Assembly: GCF_042767895.1 (NCBI RefSeq)
Contig: NC_091558.1
Coordinates: forward strand, 36,195,671 to 36,205,670
DNA length: 10,000 nt
Direction of reading: 5' to 3'
Source: Penaeus vannamei
Lineage: Eukaryota > Arthropoda > Malacostraca > Decapoda > Penaeidae
The notes beneath the pieces were generated by a model, which saw nothing but the letters and a program-made list of their open reading frames with translations, searched no databases and was not told the origin of the DNA. The stretch's first letter is position 1. The number at the start of each line of letters is the position of its first letter. A program made the translations under genes and the position numbers. Of the stretch, positions 1-7,395 are shown one piece after another.

Positions 1-1205
1 CCCTTTGTCACAAGCCAAGCTGTCGATTACCTTGTGTATTTCTTTTATTGGTTCATCATCTAGCTCCTCCATTATGAGTGGAGGTTCAATGGCATCGAGA
101 GCTGAAGTGACAATGGTGTTTTCTGTTAATTTTGCACTTAATAATTTCCCTTCTGATGGATTTGGGGTGAGCTGTCTTGCATTGTGTTGTACCTAAAGAT
201 TTCTTGTTGTCCTCATACATTACTCTAGAGTTCTCTGATACTGCTGCTGTCTGGATGTCATCACTGAGCCATAACATATTTAATGGCGCTGTCTTACATT
301 CTACTGCACTTCATTCCCGGCAACTGTAAGTGCTTTAAGAATCTTCACAATTTGCTTTAATAGGGGGAGTCTCGCTGGACTTGTCTGAATTCAAACCATT
401 CGTTGTATCTCTCCCCCAGTGGTCGCAAAGGCTGTTTTTTTTTTTAATAGTCAGAAGGAAGTGGCCCCATTGTTCTGAGGCAGAGTAGTGCTGTTCGTCT
501 GGGACTTGACAAATTAAATTTCTTTGGATATTGCATCTTCATGGTGTCGGTACAAGTTTATCTCCTCTTTAGTGTGGCAGAGCTTCTTGGGTTGCAGCTT
601 CATCTTGCAAGACACCAATTAATGGTCAGTGTCTCAGTCAGCATTGTTTTATGTGCAGGTGAGAAGTACGAACTTACTGACCATGCCCAGCTGGTGCTAG
701 TGCTTTGAGGGAGGGTGTCTCTATGCCGTTTTGTATTGTTACTTTGTCTGGAAGTAGGAATAGGTAATGCAAAGGTCATTGTAGGAGCAGAACCTCACTA
801 GCGATTGCCAGTTCTTGTTGATTTTATTAAAACCAGAAGGCAAAGTCATGATCTCACTATGACGGTAAAGTCACCATGGAAGACAATCTTTTTAATGGCA
901 TTTTGTTCTTTTGTCACCTGGTTCAACCGTTTTCTGCTAGAAGTTCCTGACCCCACTCCATGCTTTTTGTTTACCTCTGTCCTCTTTCCTTACCAGAAAA
1001 AGGTATTGTTTATCTCCTTGGACATGCCTGAGTCAGCTAGGTGCTTCTCTTGCATCACTGTCCTGGGGATTTTCAGATGGGCCTGTTGTCATGGTGTCGG
1101 CATTTCATCTCAGTTTAAGAGCTGTTTTCCTGTTTTATTATTATTATCTTTTTCATTCTTTACATTATGTGTCTTGCAGTCTATTTGGTTGAGAACTACC
1201 CAGTA
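1..1205 (-). mobile_element. Decayed non-LTR retrotransposon (LINE, RTE/BovB-like), endonuclease to start of RT region
   Basis: Read on the minus strand, conceptual fragments follow the order of an apurinic-endonuclease plus reverse-transcriptase ORF. They are an EN segment with EKHLADSGMSKEINNTFFW and then HGVG (about 1066-950); a GDF motif like the EN GDFN (about 890-862); NDLCITYSYF (about 780-750); SKH-HQLG, then VLLT, then TDH-LVS (about 710-610), resembling the EN C-terminal SKHWH...TDHRL block; KMKLQPKK (about 606-583); then DDIQTAAVSENSR and KKSLGTTQCKTAHPKS (about 260-160); and finally LDDEPIKEIHKVIDSLA (about 65-12), the linker just before the RT palm. Stops interrupt each block and the frame changes several times, including within 100-160, so it is dead. 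The segment between HGVG and GDF is shorter than expected, suggesting an internal deletion. The catalytic RT part lies beyond the left edge. The 5' boundary near 1205 is uncertain. Predicted proteins of this kind are often named craniofacial development protein 2-like in databases; the clade call is from memory of the family. Confidence 0.8.
435..445 (+). repeat. Poly-T run inside the LINE remnant
   Basis: Eleven consecutive T. It lies in the stretch between the endonuclease and linker fragments of the LINE remnant and reads as an A-run in the element's own orientation. It is probably a replication-slippage expansion within dead sequence. Confidence 0.7.
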
Positions 1206-1262
1206 TTTCGCTGGATGGTAACTGTTCAATCAGATCAAGAATTTCACCCACCAGCTGCTGCT

Positions 1263-1440
1263 TCCCGTGTTTCTCACACACACGCACGCACGCCCGCACC
1301 CGCGACTGCACGCGCGCGCGCACACACACAAGAACGCACGCACTACATAAACATATATGTTTATAAACAATATATATATATATATAATATATATATATGT
1401 ATGTATGTGCGTGTGTGTGTGTGTGTACATATATATGATA
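1263..1440. repeat. Compound CA/CG/TA/TG microsatellite
   Basis: CA and CACG steps with a short (CG) run near 1312-1320 are followed by CA steps to about 1330, a (TA) tract at about 1370-1398 broken by one AA, GTAT steps, and a (TG) run at about 1409-1426. It starts just beyond the LINE remnant. Long open reading frames on both strands here are only translated dinucleotide repeat (YIYIY, THTHT, VCVCV). Confidence 0.9.
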
Positions 1441-1462
1441 CACACATAAATGATAAACAATT

Positions 1463-1466
<4 letters not shown>

Positions 1467-1544
<78 letters not shown>
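1467..1544. repeat. (AT)39 microsatellite
   Basis: Seventy-eight nucleotides of uninterrupted AT. It is perfect in the given sequence, though length in such tracts is often an assembly or polymerase artefact. Confidence 0.95.
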
Positions 1545-1547
<3 letters not shown>

Positions 1548-1564
1548 TATTTATTTATGTGTAT

Positions 1565-1699
<135 letters not shown>

Positions 1700-1780
1700 G
1701 CCTCCTTGCTTATGATTATTTGCACCGAACCACACCAAGGAATTGTTATCAAGAATCCATTTTCACTTCCGTGTGATGAG

Positions 1781-1798
1781 ATAAGCCGCTGTTTGCAG
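1781..1798 (+). other. Possible splice acceptor just before the cuticle-protein ATG
   Basis: CTGTTTGCAG immediately precedes ATG at 1799 and would make a reasonable 3' splice site. Cuticle-protein genes of arthropods commonly have a short first exon carrying the 5' UTR and few codons, so the true transcription start may lie upstream, or outside the window. The upstream reading frame is open, but it runs through the microsatellite and is not credible as protein. The alternative is that 1799 lies in an unspliced 5' UTR/first exon. Confidence 0.45.
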
Positions 1799-2287
1799 AT
1801 GCTGTTCGTGACGTGGATGATCTCAGCAACGCTTCTCCAGGTGACTTCCGGGCAGTCCGGTTTCAGCCGAGCCCGGGAAATCCCTGCTCCCGTACCGCAG
1901 GCTGAGCGCAACCAGCCCCTCATCCCGGCCTATATCCAAAACGCCGATTACAGCGACCAGGGTCAGTATCTCGCCGGTGCGTACCAAAGCCAGGGGAAGT
2001 ATGCCCCCGGTTATGACCCTGCCCAGTACGTCCGACCCATCCCAACCCAAGGCAGACCCAGCCGCCCTAAACAAAGCGAATATAAAATCCCCGCCAAGCC
2101 AGCCACTCCGGTGTACAGGCCGGAATCTAGCGAACAGAAACGCAACCCGTCTCACCGCCCCGCCGAGGCCTCCAGCTCCCCTCCGTCGGGCTACACAAAC
2201 GTGGCCAACATCGTCTTCGCTGGCCTGCCCGAGGGGGCCTTCGACGGCGCCGACCACGAGTACGCGACGTATCACGGCCACCCCGAG
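1799..2287 (+). CDS. Cuticle protein, RR family (pro-resilin-like), exon A: signal peptide and disordered N-terminal region
   Basis: This exon encodes residues 1-163 of a predicted 245-residue secreted cuticle protein. Residues 1-18 look like a signal peptide: a hydrophobic stretch LFVTWMISATLLQV followed by small residues VTSG, with likely cleavage before Gln19. Residues 19-163 are rich in Pro, Ser, Gln, Ala and Tyr, with Tyr spaced through 45-77 (QGQY, QGKY, PGYDPAQY). No transmembrane helix follows, so the protein should be exported into the chitin matrix of the exoskeleton. Codons are GC-rich at third positions, especially from about 2150 on, in contrast to the AT-rich surroundings, which supports coding. 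The exon stops at GAG in phase 0 at donor GAG|GTAGAG; without splicing the frame reads ten more residues to a TGA at 2318. ATG 1799 was chosen because it opens the signal peptide; Met7 (1817) is a weaker alternative. The product name rests on the RR domain in exon B. Confidence 0.85.
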
Positions 2288-2293
2288 GTAGAG
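2285..2293 (+). other. Splice donor of the cuticle-gene intron
   Basis: GAG|GTAGAG fits the MAG|GTRAGT donor pattern well. The split falls between codons (phase 0), matching the phase-0 acceptor at 5669/5670. The coding-like codon bias ends here. Confidence 0.85.
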
Positions 2294-2443
2294 TCTCGAA
2301 GCACCTGGCGCTTCTCTTGACTTTTCTTCTATAATAGTTTCAGCATCAGCAGCTTGGGGGAAAAATAGAATTTGCAAAAAAATGTGAATCTGCTGATAAC
2401 TGTATATTTCAAAATAATCGGAAAAAGACAATGAGAGAATTTA

Positions 2444-2653
2444 CACTTGCTTATATATGTACATATATAAATATGTATATATACATATTCATATATATAT
2501 ATACACGCACATATAAATAATTAAGTATATATATGTATGTATGCATATATATATAGATATATACATACATGTGTATATGTATATATATGTTTGTATATAT
2601 ATGTGTATATGTGTATATATATGTATATATTTATATATATATGTATATATACT
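2444..2653. repeat. Imperfect TATATATG/TACATA-rich microsatellite
   Basis: About 210 bp of TATA steps interrupted by TGTA, CATA and CACG units, less regular than the other tracts and so probably older. It lies near the 5' end of the intron, about 155 bp past the donor. Confidence 0.85.
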
Positions 2654-3286
2654 TTTTATTTTAATGTAGGCTCATTTTGACTTCATTTACTGCACTGTTA
2701 AATCTTCTTGGGTAGCGTAACCTAACGGTCTATAAGTCTTGTGGGTCTGGGAATGAATTCATTCCAATGTTGGTGTACCAAATTTTATAATGGTCATAGA
2801 AACATTTTTAACCATCAATATTTTATTCAGTAAAAAATAAGGATGAACAGGTGGCATATCATTTTGTTAATTTTAGCGATAAACATAATTTAAACAAGGA
2901 ATTTCTCAGCTAACTTAATTAATGTTTAAGGTTAGCTCTATAACCTCTCTTGTCCTATTATTATAAATCAATATAATTTTGATAGACAAAAAAATGTACA
3001 TGATTTACAGAATCGAGACCCTGAAACCCAGTCTATCAGTGATCTTACAATGGTTTTACTAGGACATAAGCCAATCGTTCCCCTTCCTTTCATCTTTTTA
3101 ATTTTCCTCTCTTACATTTCACTCTGATAACTAATTTCCTTCTCAATCTATTCATTGATACCACTGGAACTGTCACCTGCGACTACTTTTGTTACTGTAT
3201 CCACGGGCCATTAAAATAACTGAATAACTAATGGCAACAAAGCATTATGGCATGTTCTCGCTGCATTTTCTCAATCATTTCTATCT

Positions 3287-3317
3287 CTGTACACAGGAGG
3301 AAGGCAAGGACTCATCT
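3287..3317 (+). repeat. 31-nt direct repeat, copy 1
   Basis: Begins CTGTACACAGGAGGAAGGCA and runs to CTCATCT. It matches the copy at 3433-3463 at 29 of 31 positions by eye. The flanks of the two copies do not match, so the repeated unit is short and sharply bounded. Confidence 0.85.
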
Positions 3318-3432
3318 CAGTTATCATAGATCAATACGAAGGGATTTAACAATTTGTTTAATACACTTATCAAGCATTGCAATCTTTAATATTGGGGTAA
3401 AACACGACTTTGAATACCAGAACTAAGCTTAC

Positions 3433-3463
3433 CTGTACACAGGAGGAAGGCAAGGATTCGTCT
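3433..3463 (+). repeat. 31-nt direct repeat, copy 2
   Basis: Same unit as 3287-3317 with two transitions (ACTCATCT becomes ATTCGTCT). Start-to-start offset is 146 bp, leaving 115 bp between the copies. This spacing could reflect a target-site or local duplication, or two pieces of one dispersed repeat. Confidence 0.85.
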
Positions 3464-3620
3464 GACGAGAAATTGTTACAATAACAACCTCATTCCCCCC
3501 AAATTAAAGGTTAATATTTAAACTCACAACAATTTATAATTATCATAATCTACTTTATTGGTTATAACACTGAAATTAAAGCCAACGCACCTTTTTAAAT
3601 GTCGAATAAATAATGATCTC

Positions 3621-3623
<3 letters not shown>

Positions 3624-3662
<39 letters not shown>

Positions 3663-3720
3663 TATATGTATGCATATATATATATATATATTTATTTATA
3701 TATATATATACATACATACG

Positions 3721-3772
<52 letters not shown>

Positions 3773-3783
3773 ACACACATATG

Positions 3784-3830
<47 letters not shown>

Positions 3831-3970
3831 TTGTATGTATGTATATTTGCATATATGCACATATATATGTATATATACACATACATATAAATTCATATAT
3901 ATGTATGTATATGTTTTATATATATGTGTGTACCTATACATATATGTGTATATATGCATATACATATATT
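3624..3970. repeat. TA-dominated microsatellite block
   Basis: Successive (TA) runs at 3624-3656, about 3677-3690, 3723-3770 and 3791-3824 are separated by short GTATGCA, CATACATACGGA and CTACACACATATG interruptions, followed by degenerate TATG/CATA steps to about 3970. Reading frames here encode only YIYIY-like repeat and are not genes. Confidence 0.92.
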
Positions 3971-4081
3971 TACACACACACACGCACACACACATATATA
4001 TATGTGTGTGCGTGTGTGTATATATGTATGTATATGTATATTTGTATATATATACATATACGTATATATATGTGTGTGTGT
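3971..4081. repeat. (CA)n(TA)n(TG)n near-palindromic microsatellite with TATG tail
   Basis: A CA run with one CACG interruption (3972-3994), a short TA core (3995-4002), then a TG run with one TGCG interruption (4003-4018), so the two arms are nearly inverted copies. The interruptions are offset by one dinucleotide. TATATG/TATACA steps follow. Confidence 0.9.
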
Positions 4082-4101
4082 TTGTATTTATGTATATATA
4101 T

Positions 4102-4133
4102 ACATACACACACACACACATACACGCACACGC

Positions 4134-4221
<88 letters not shown>

Positions 4222-4230
4222 GTGTATGTG
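4102..4230. repeat. (CA)n(CG)7(TA)n compound microsatellite
   Basis: CA run with CACACG steps at about 4102-4140, pure CA to 4168, (CG)7 at 4169-4182, then (AT) to about 4215 and TATG/TGTG steps to about 4230. The CA-CG part is a continuous alternating purine-pyrimidine tract of about 80 nt. Confidence 0.92.
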
Positions 4231-4708
4231 TGTATGAACCTAGGATGGTTACATTGTCAATATTCATTTTGTAATAAATTTCGTGTAAAGGTACGTAATA
4301 TTTAAAAGCTTTTGTTAACGTAATCTTGCGAAGCCTTCAATACGGTAGCTGTAATAAAAATTGGTTCTCGGACGAATTTTAGCTTTACGCCCTTGCATTC
4401 TATGTGTAATAGTGCTACTAGTAGTAATAATAGTAGTTGTAGAAACTCAGAAACCGCATTGATATCACTTTGTAGACGAATCTCGGCGATATTTTACTGA
4501 TATATCGTTGCCAGGTTCATGCAAGGAATCTGTTGTTGGTTTAAGTTGCCTGTCTCATACTGTACAGGAAGAACTGACAACTTTTCATTCTGCTTCAACG
4601 CTGCACACCCAGTTACCTTTCCCAGTGAATGTCCAAATTAAACGCGATTTCCTGTGAGGGTGCAAGGTATGGCTTAACGGTGGGCCAGAGGCAACAATAA
4701 ATAAGTGC

Positions 4709-4741
4709 TATTTAAAGTTGCGGCTCCATTACAGAATCAGT
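4709..4741 (+). promoter_or_regulatory. Candidate internal core promoter (TATA-like box plus initiator)
   Basis: TATTTAAAG at 4709-4717 is followed by TCAGT at 4737-4741. The A of TCAGT is 30 bp from the first T of the box, which is the usual arthropod TATA-to-start spacing, and TCAGT is the classic arthropod initiator. It sits at the left edge of a GC-rich island about 930 bp upstream of exon B. No clear DPE is seen at +28. Such short motifs occur by chance in AT-rich DNA, so this is only a candidate. Confidence 0.25.
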
Positions 4742-4905
4742 TCCCGCCCCTGGGCCACCATCGGCCGCACAACCACCCTTGCTGGTTCCATTACGCTTAC
4801 TCGCGCCCGAAATAAGCACGCCCAAGGTGGAGGGAAACAGGTCCGGCGGCGCGGATTAGACGCGAGGCGGCAACAAGTAGTGGCGTGTGTGGATCACGCC
4901 AAGGC
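4718..4905. other. GC-rich island within the intron
   Basis: About 190 bp are clearly GC-richer than the surrounding AT-rich intron, with several CpG steps (CGGCCGC, CTCGCGCCCG, CCGGCGGCGCGG). A 115-codon open frame starts at 4718 on the plus strand, but its Arg/Thr/Gly-rich translation shows no recognisable domain and it continues into AT-rich sequence, so I do not call it a gene. It may be a regulatory island or the GC-rich remnant of an old insertion. Confidence 0.5.
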
Positions 4906-5264
4906 CTACCAATGTACATTATATATAAATACATACATAACCTTGGATTACGTTGAGAACTCGCTTCTCTCTGTCTTGACCCGTCAAGGATATGATATAT
5001 ATTCTAGCGATCTTACTAAGGCCCAGTTACATTTTAGAGTGGGATACATTTCGACTGCAGTCTAGTAAAGGTATTGTTTGTGGGGTTAAGTGAGTACTAT
5101 GTGTGTTATTGTCTGTAAGAGTGAGTTCAGGGTATGTAGTAGTGTGTGGAAAGGGTGACAGCACATGCCAAAGGGTGGTGTGAATTATATGATTTAACTG
5201 TATTTATGTGTTGTTATATTAATAAGAACAAGCATTATCAACATTTAAATATGGTTTATCAATA

Positions 5265-5640
5265 CTACAACTTCAGCGACCCTGTAATGTAAACAGGACA
5301 AGCTTGAAGAAGAATACTATTAATTCTTAATAAAATCTCAGACTTTTCCAAGATTATGCGGTGCATGCTGGGCTCCCCTGGCTCTCCAGAGATGGGTCTT
5401 GAGCACAATGGGGATAACCCGTGATCAGAGTCTGGTTCCACAGTCATGGCGTAACCCTCGTAGAAACACCGCGTTTCTAGTGGAGTCCTCACTCGTGTTC
5501 CCCGAATTCTGAGTTCACCGCCCCTCCACTTGGTCCCAGAGCCTGTGAGACGGCTTGTCTGACACTCCTCTCCTCCGCAATGGCTGTCAGTGGAATTACC
5601 GACCGACATATAACACACGGTTGGTAAACGAAAGACAAAT
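5265..5640. other. Moderately GC-rich intronic segment with a 117-codon minus-strand frame, function unknown
   Basis: The stretch before the acceptor has more balanced base composition than most of the intron. The minus-strand frame 5618-5265 is open for 117 codons and is not built from microsatellite, but no domain, signal peptide or family resemblance can be seen, and it is cysteine-poor and low in hydrophobic clustering. It may be an old interspersed repeat. I do not support it as a gene. Confidence 0.3.
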
Positions 5641-5650
5641 TACTGAACCC

Positions 5651-5669
5651 CAAATATTTTCCTTCCCAG
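5651..5669 (+). other. Splice acceptor of the cuticle-gene intron
   Basis: A pyrimidine-rich run, TATTTTCCTTCCCAG, ends at AG 5668-5669. Opening the frame at 5670 (GCA CAA GGG TTT) is exactly what is needed to read the RR domain, and the phase agrees with the donor at 2287/2288. Confidence 0.88.
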
Positions 5670-5918
5670 GCACAAGGGTTTGGCTACGCAGTCGACGACA
5701 ACGACAACGGCAACAAATTCACCCACAACGGCTATTCCGAAGGTGACACGACCAAAGGCGAGTACCGCGTCCTGCTACCCGACGGCCGCACGCAAATCGT
5801 CACCTACTCGTCAGACCCTGAGAGAGGCTACATGGCTCGAGTCACCTACGAAGGGACGGCGCGACCCTACACGCCCCCGCAGGCCGAGAAGTATGACTCC
5901 TTCCGCAACGAGCCTTGA
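5670..5918 (+). CDS. Cuticle protein, RR family (pro-resilin-like), exon B: chitin-binding RR domain and C-terminus
   Basis: Encodes residues 164-245 and a TGA stop at 5916-5918. The Rebers-Riddiford consensus (Pfam chitin_bind_4, PF00379) spans about residues 167-225. It opens with GFGYAVDD, continues through GNKFTHNGYSEGDTTKGEY to the core YRVLLPDGRTQIVTY (195-209), and ends with RGYMARVTYEG (215-225). In this family the domain folds as a beta-sheet half-barrel whose aromatic residues (here Phe167, Tyr169, Tyr195, Tyr209, Tyr217, Tyr223) contact chitin. The LPDGRTQIVTY core is typical of pro-resilin-like decapod cuticle proteins. The usual Y-[ST]-A-D segment is YSSD here, followed by Pro-Glu-Arg before Gly-Tyr, a mild departure. 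After the domain come PYTPP and a charged end, FRNEP. Together with exon A this gives 245 residues, ordinary for the family. Resilin-like elasticity is not shown: there are no Gly-rich elastic repeats. Confidence 0.92.
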   Translation, partial: AQGFGYAVDDNDNGNKFTHNGYSEGDTTKGEYRVLLPDGRTQIVTYSSDPERGYMARVTYEGTARPYTPPQAEKYDSFRNEP

Positions 5919-6061
5919 CTGGGACGCAGCGCTGGTCAGGGCTGCTTCTCTTCGATTCTTCGCTGGTCTTTAGCCTCTTGTTAATGTTGTGTATGTGCAC
6001 ACAAACAAACGCATACATATACACACGCACATATGTTTTTGCACATTTATACATTTATATA

Positions 6062-6077
6062 TGTGTGTGTGTGCGTG

Positions 6078-6175
<98 letters not shown>

Positions 6176-6179
6176 CGTG

Positions 6180-6211
<32 letters not shown>
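6062..6211. repeat. (TG)n microsatellite, about 150 bp
   Basis: TG repeat with a few TGCG interruptions (about 6073-6080, 6149-6150, 6175-6188) and one TTTG. It starts about 140 bp downstream of the stop codon, so it is probably transcribed as a UG-rich stretch. The open frames through it (VCVCV, THTHT) are artefacts. Confidence 0.95.
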
Positions 6212-6597
6212 CCTATAGAGTTAGATATACATAATTCAAACACATACACACACCCGTTCAAATTTTAAACTTAACTCGTCTCTGAAACTACTTTCTAATT
6301 TACTGTAACAACTAATTTCCCCCACGGATACTGAATTTAATGACCACTTGTTAACTAGTTCTGTCAAACTCGTTTTTAGCTCGTTTACTTTATCGTAATT
6401 ACTACGACGTCTGCATGCGTTGACGTGTGCTACCTTGAGTTCCTTTGGATGCCTCTACTCCCCCCCCCCTCGACCTTTACAACAGGCTGACAACATGTTT
6501 GTAGTGACTTCGGCGTGTAACTCTCGGTAGGGTATCGCTGTGTATAAATGTGATCATAGGTTTCCCTCTGTTTTGTGTGTCCATTATCGAATGCACA

Positions 6598-6603
6598 ATT
6601 AAA
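6598..6603 (+). terminator. Candidate poly(A) signal ATTAAA
   Basis: ATTAAA is the commonest variant of AATAAA and is the clearest one on the plus strand downstream of the stop codon. No strong downstream GU-rich element is obvious. The site is a guess from position. Confidence 0.35.
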
Positions 6604-6624
6604 AGTTACAAGTCAGATATTTCA

Positions 6625-7359
6625 AAATAGTTTATGTATCCCATTTTTATTTCAAGTGGTGAATATAATGGTTCATGGTAAATGAAACAAGTGTATAAGT
6701 ATTTTGCTGTGGTATTTCTCTGTTCGAAGATTTAAGCGGAAACCGACCGTACTAGTAAGAGAGACGACGGGAAGTAAGGGCTACGAATTCTAGTCTTTTA
6801 ACAATTATCAACATGATATGCAAACCCATATTAGAATCCCATGAATATGTAATTCACATCTGACATGTTGAGTCATGGAGCATATTCCCAGCAAGCATTG
6901 AATCTGGGGGCAAATAGCACAATACAAGATGATTGGCAAATGTCAATGCGGCCAAATATATTCATTGTAAGTCATTTCTTTGCGACCAATTTACAAGCAA
7001 TAACGTTTTACACCTACGAACTTACCTTTACATTGCGTTAAAACGAGCATAAGATAAATATCTTACAATCTATCACATTTGTTTGAATATTCAGTGCTCA
7101 CGCCTTATTTAGAGGGATCAGATAGGTATTAACGGAGTGCAGTGTTATTGAAATAGCTCCTGCTGCTTTGCAAATCTTGTGTGTCACATGTCCAGTTTTT
7201 TCCAAATTGCATAGTTTAGCTTTTTTTTCTTTGCAACTAAAGTGAAACCGATTATTATTTACGATATTACTTTGCTTCATCATGTGGTTAAATGTTATGA
7301 TATCAGTTAAATTAATAAAGATAACGAGTCTACAGTAGCCAGATAATTGGATATGCATG
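6625..7359. other. AT-rich intergenic sequence, nothing recognised
   Basis: No domain-bearing frame, RNA gene or repeat family could be identified. An 86-codon minus-strand frame at 7098-7358 has an ordinary mixed composition without recognisable motifs and is treated as chance. Confidence 0.6.
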
Positions 7360-7395
7360 TTTTTTTTATTTATTTATTTATTTATTTTTTTTATA
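7360..7395. repeat. T-rich (TTTA)n low-complexity tract
   Basis: Poly-T followed by about five TTTA units and another poly-T run. On the minus strand it is an A-rich (TAAA) tail-like sequence, which could be the 3' tail of an old retroposed copy, but no such element is recognisable beside it. Confidence 0.8.

Larger units (their letters stand above)
2288..5669 (+). other. Intron of the cuticle-protein gene (3,382 bp)
   Basis: GT/AG intron joining the signal-peptide/disordered exon to the RR-domain exon in phase 0. It carries several microsatellite blocks (2444-2653, 3624-4230), a 31-nt direct repeat, a GC-rich island (about 4718-4905) and otherwise AT-rich unique-looking sequence. The stretches 2654-3286 and 4231-4700 show no gene, RNA gene or recognisable element. 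Confidence 0.8.
5919..6620 (+). other. Probable 3' UTR of the cuticle-protein gene
   Basis: Runs from the stop codon to the first convincing poly(A) signal, ATTAAA at 6598-6603. No further coding sequence is visible. It includes the 150-bp TG microsatellite. The exact 3' end is inferred, and an earlier end before the TG tract cannot be excluded. Confidence 0.4.

Noticed and set aside
805..1221. 138-codon plus-strand frame with hydrophobic, Phe-rich translation
   Set aside because: It is antisense to the LINE remnant, whose minus-strand endonuclease motifs explain the sequence better.
1977..2291. Plus frame of 104 codons and minus frame of 202 codons over exon A
   Set aside because: Shadows of the GC-rich exon A in other frames; the exon A frame has a signal peptide and joins in phase to the RR domain.
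3558..4305. Overlapping frames up to 230 codons in the intron
   Set aside because: Almost entirely dinucleotide repeat translation; located inside the intron of a supported gene.
4916..4931. TATATATAAAT at about 4920 as a second TATA box
   Set aside because: AT-rich sequence with no initiator about 30 bp downstream.
4718..5065. 115-codon plus frame as an extra exon of the cuticle gene
   Set aside because: Composition is unlike a cuticle protein, no matching donor/acceptor pair was found, and skipping it already gives a clean phase-0 join.
5265..5618. 117-codon minus-strand frame as a gene
   Set aside because: Non-repetitive but without any recognisable domain, signal or splice context, and antisense within an intron; listed only as an unexplained segment.
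5680..5973. 97-codon Thr/Arg/Ser-rich plus frame over exon B
   Set aside because: Out-of-frame reading of the RR-domain exon.
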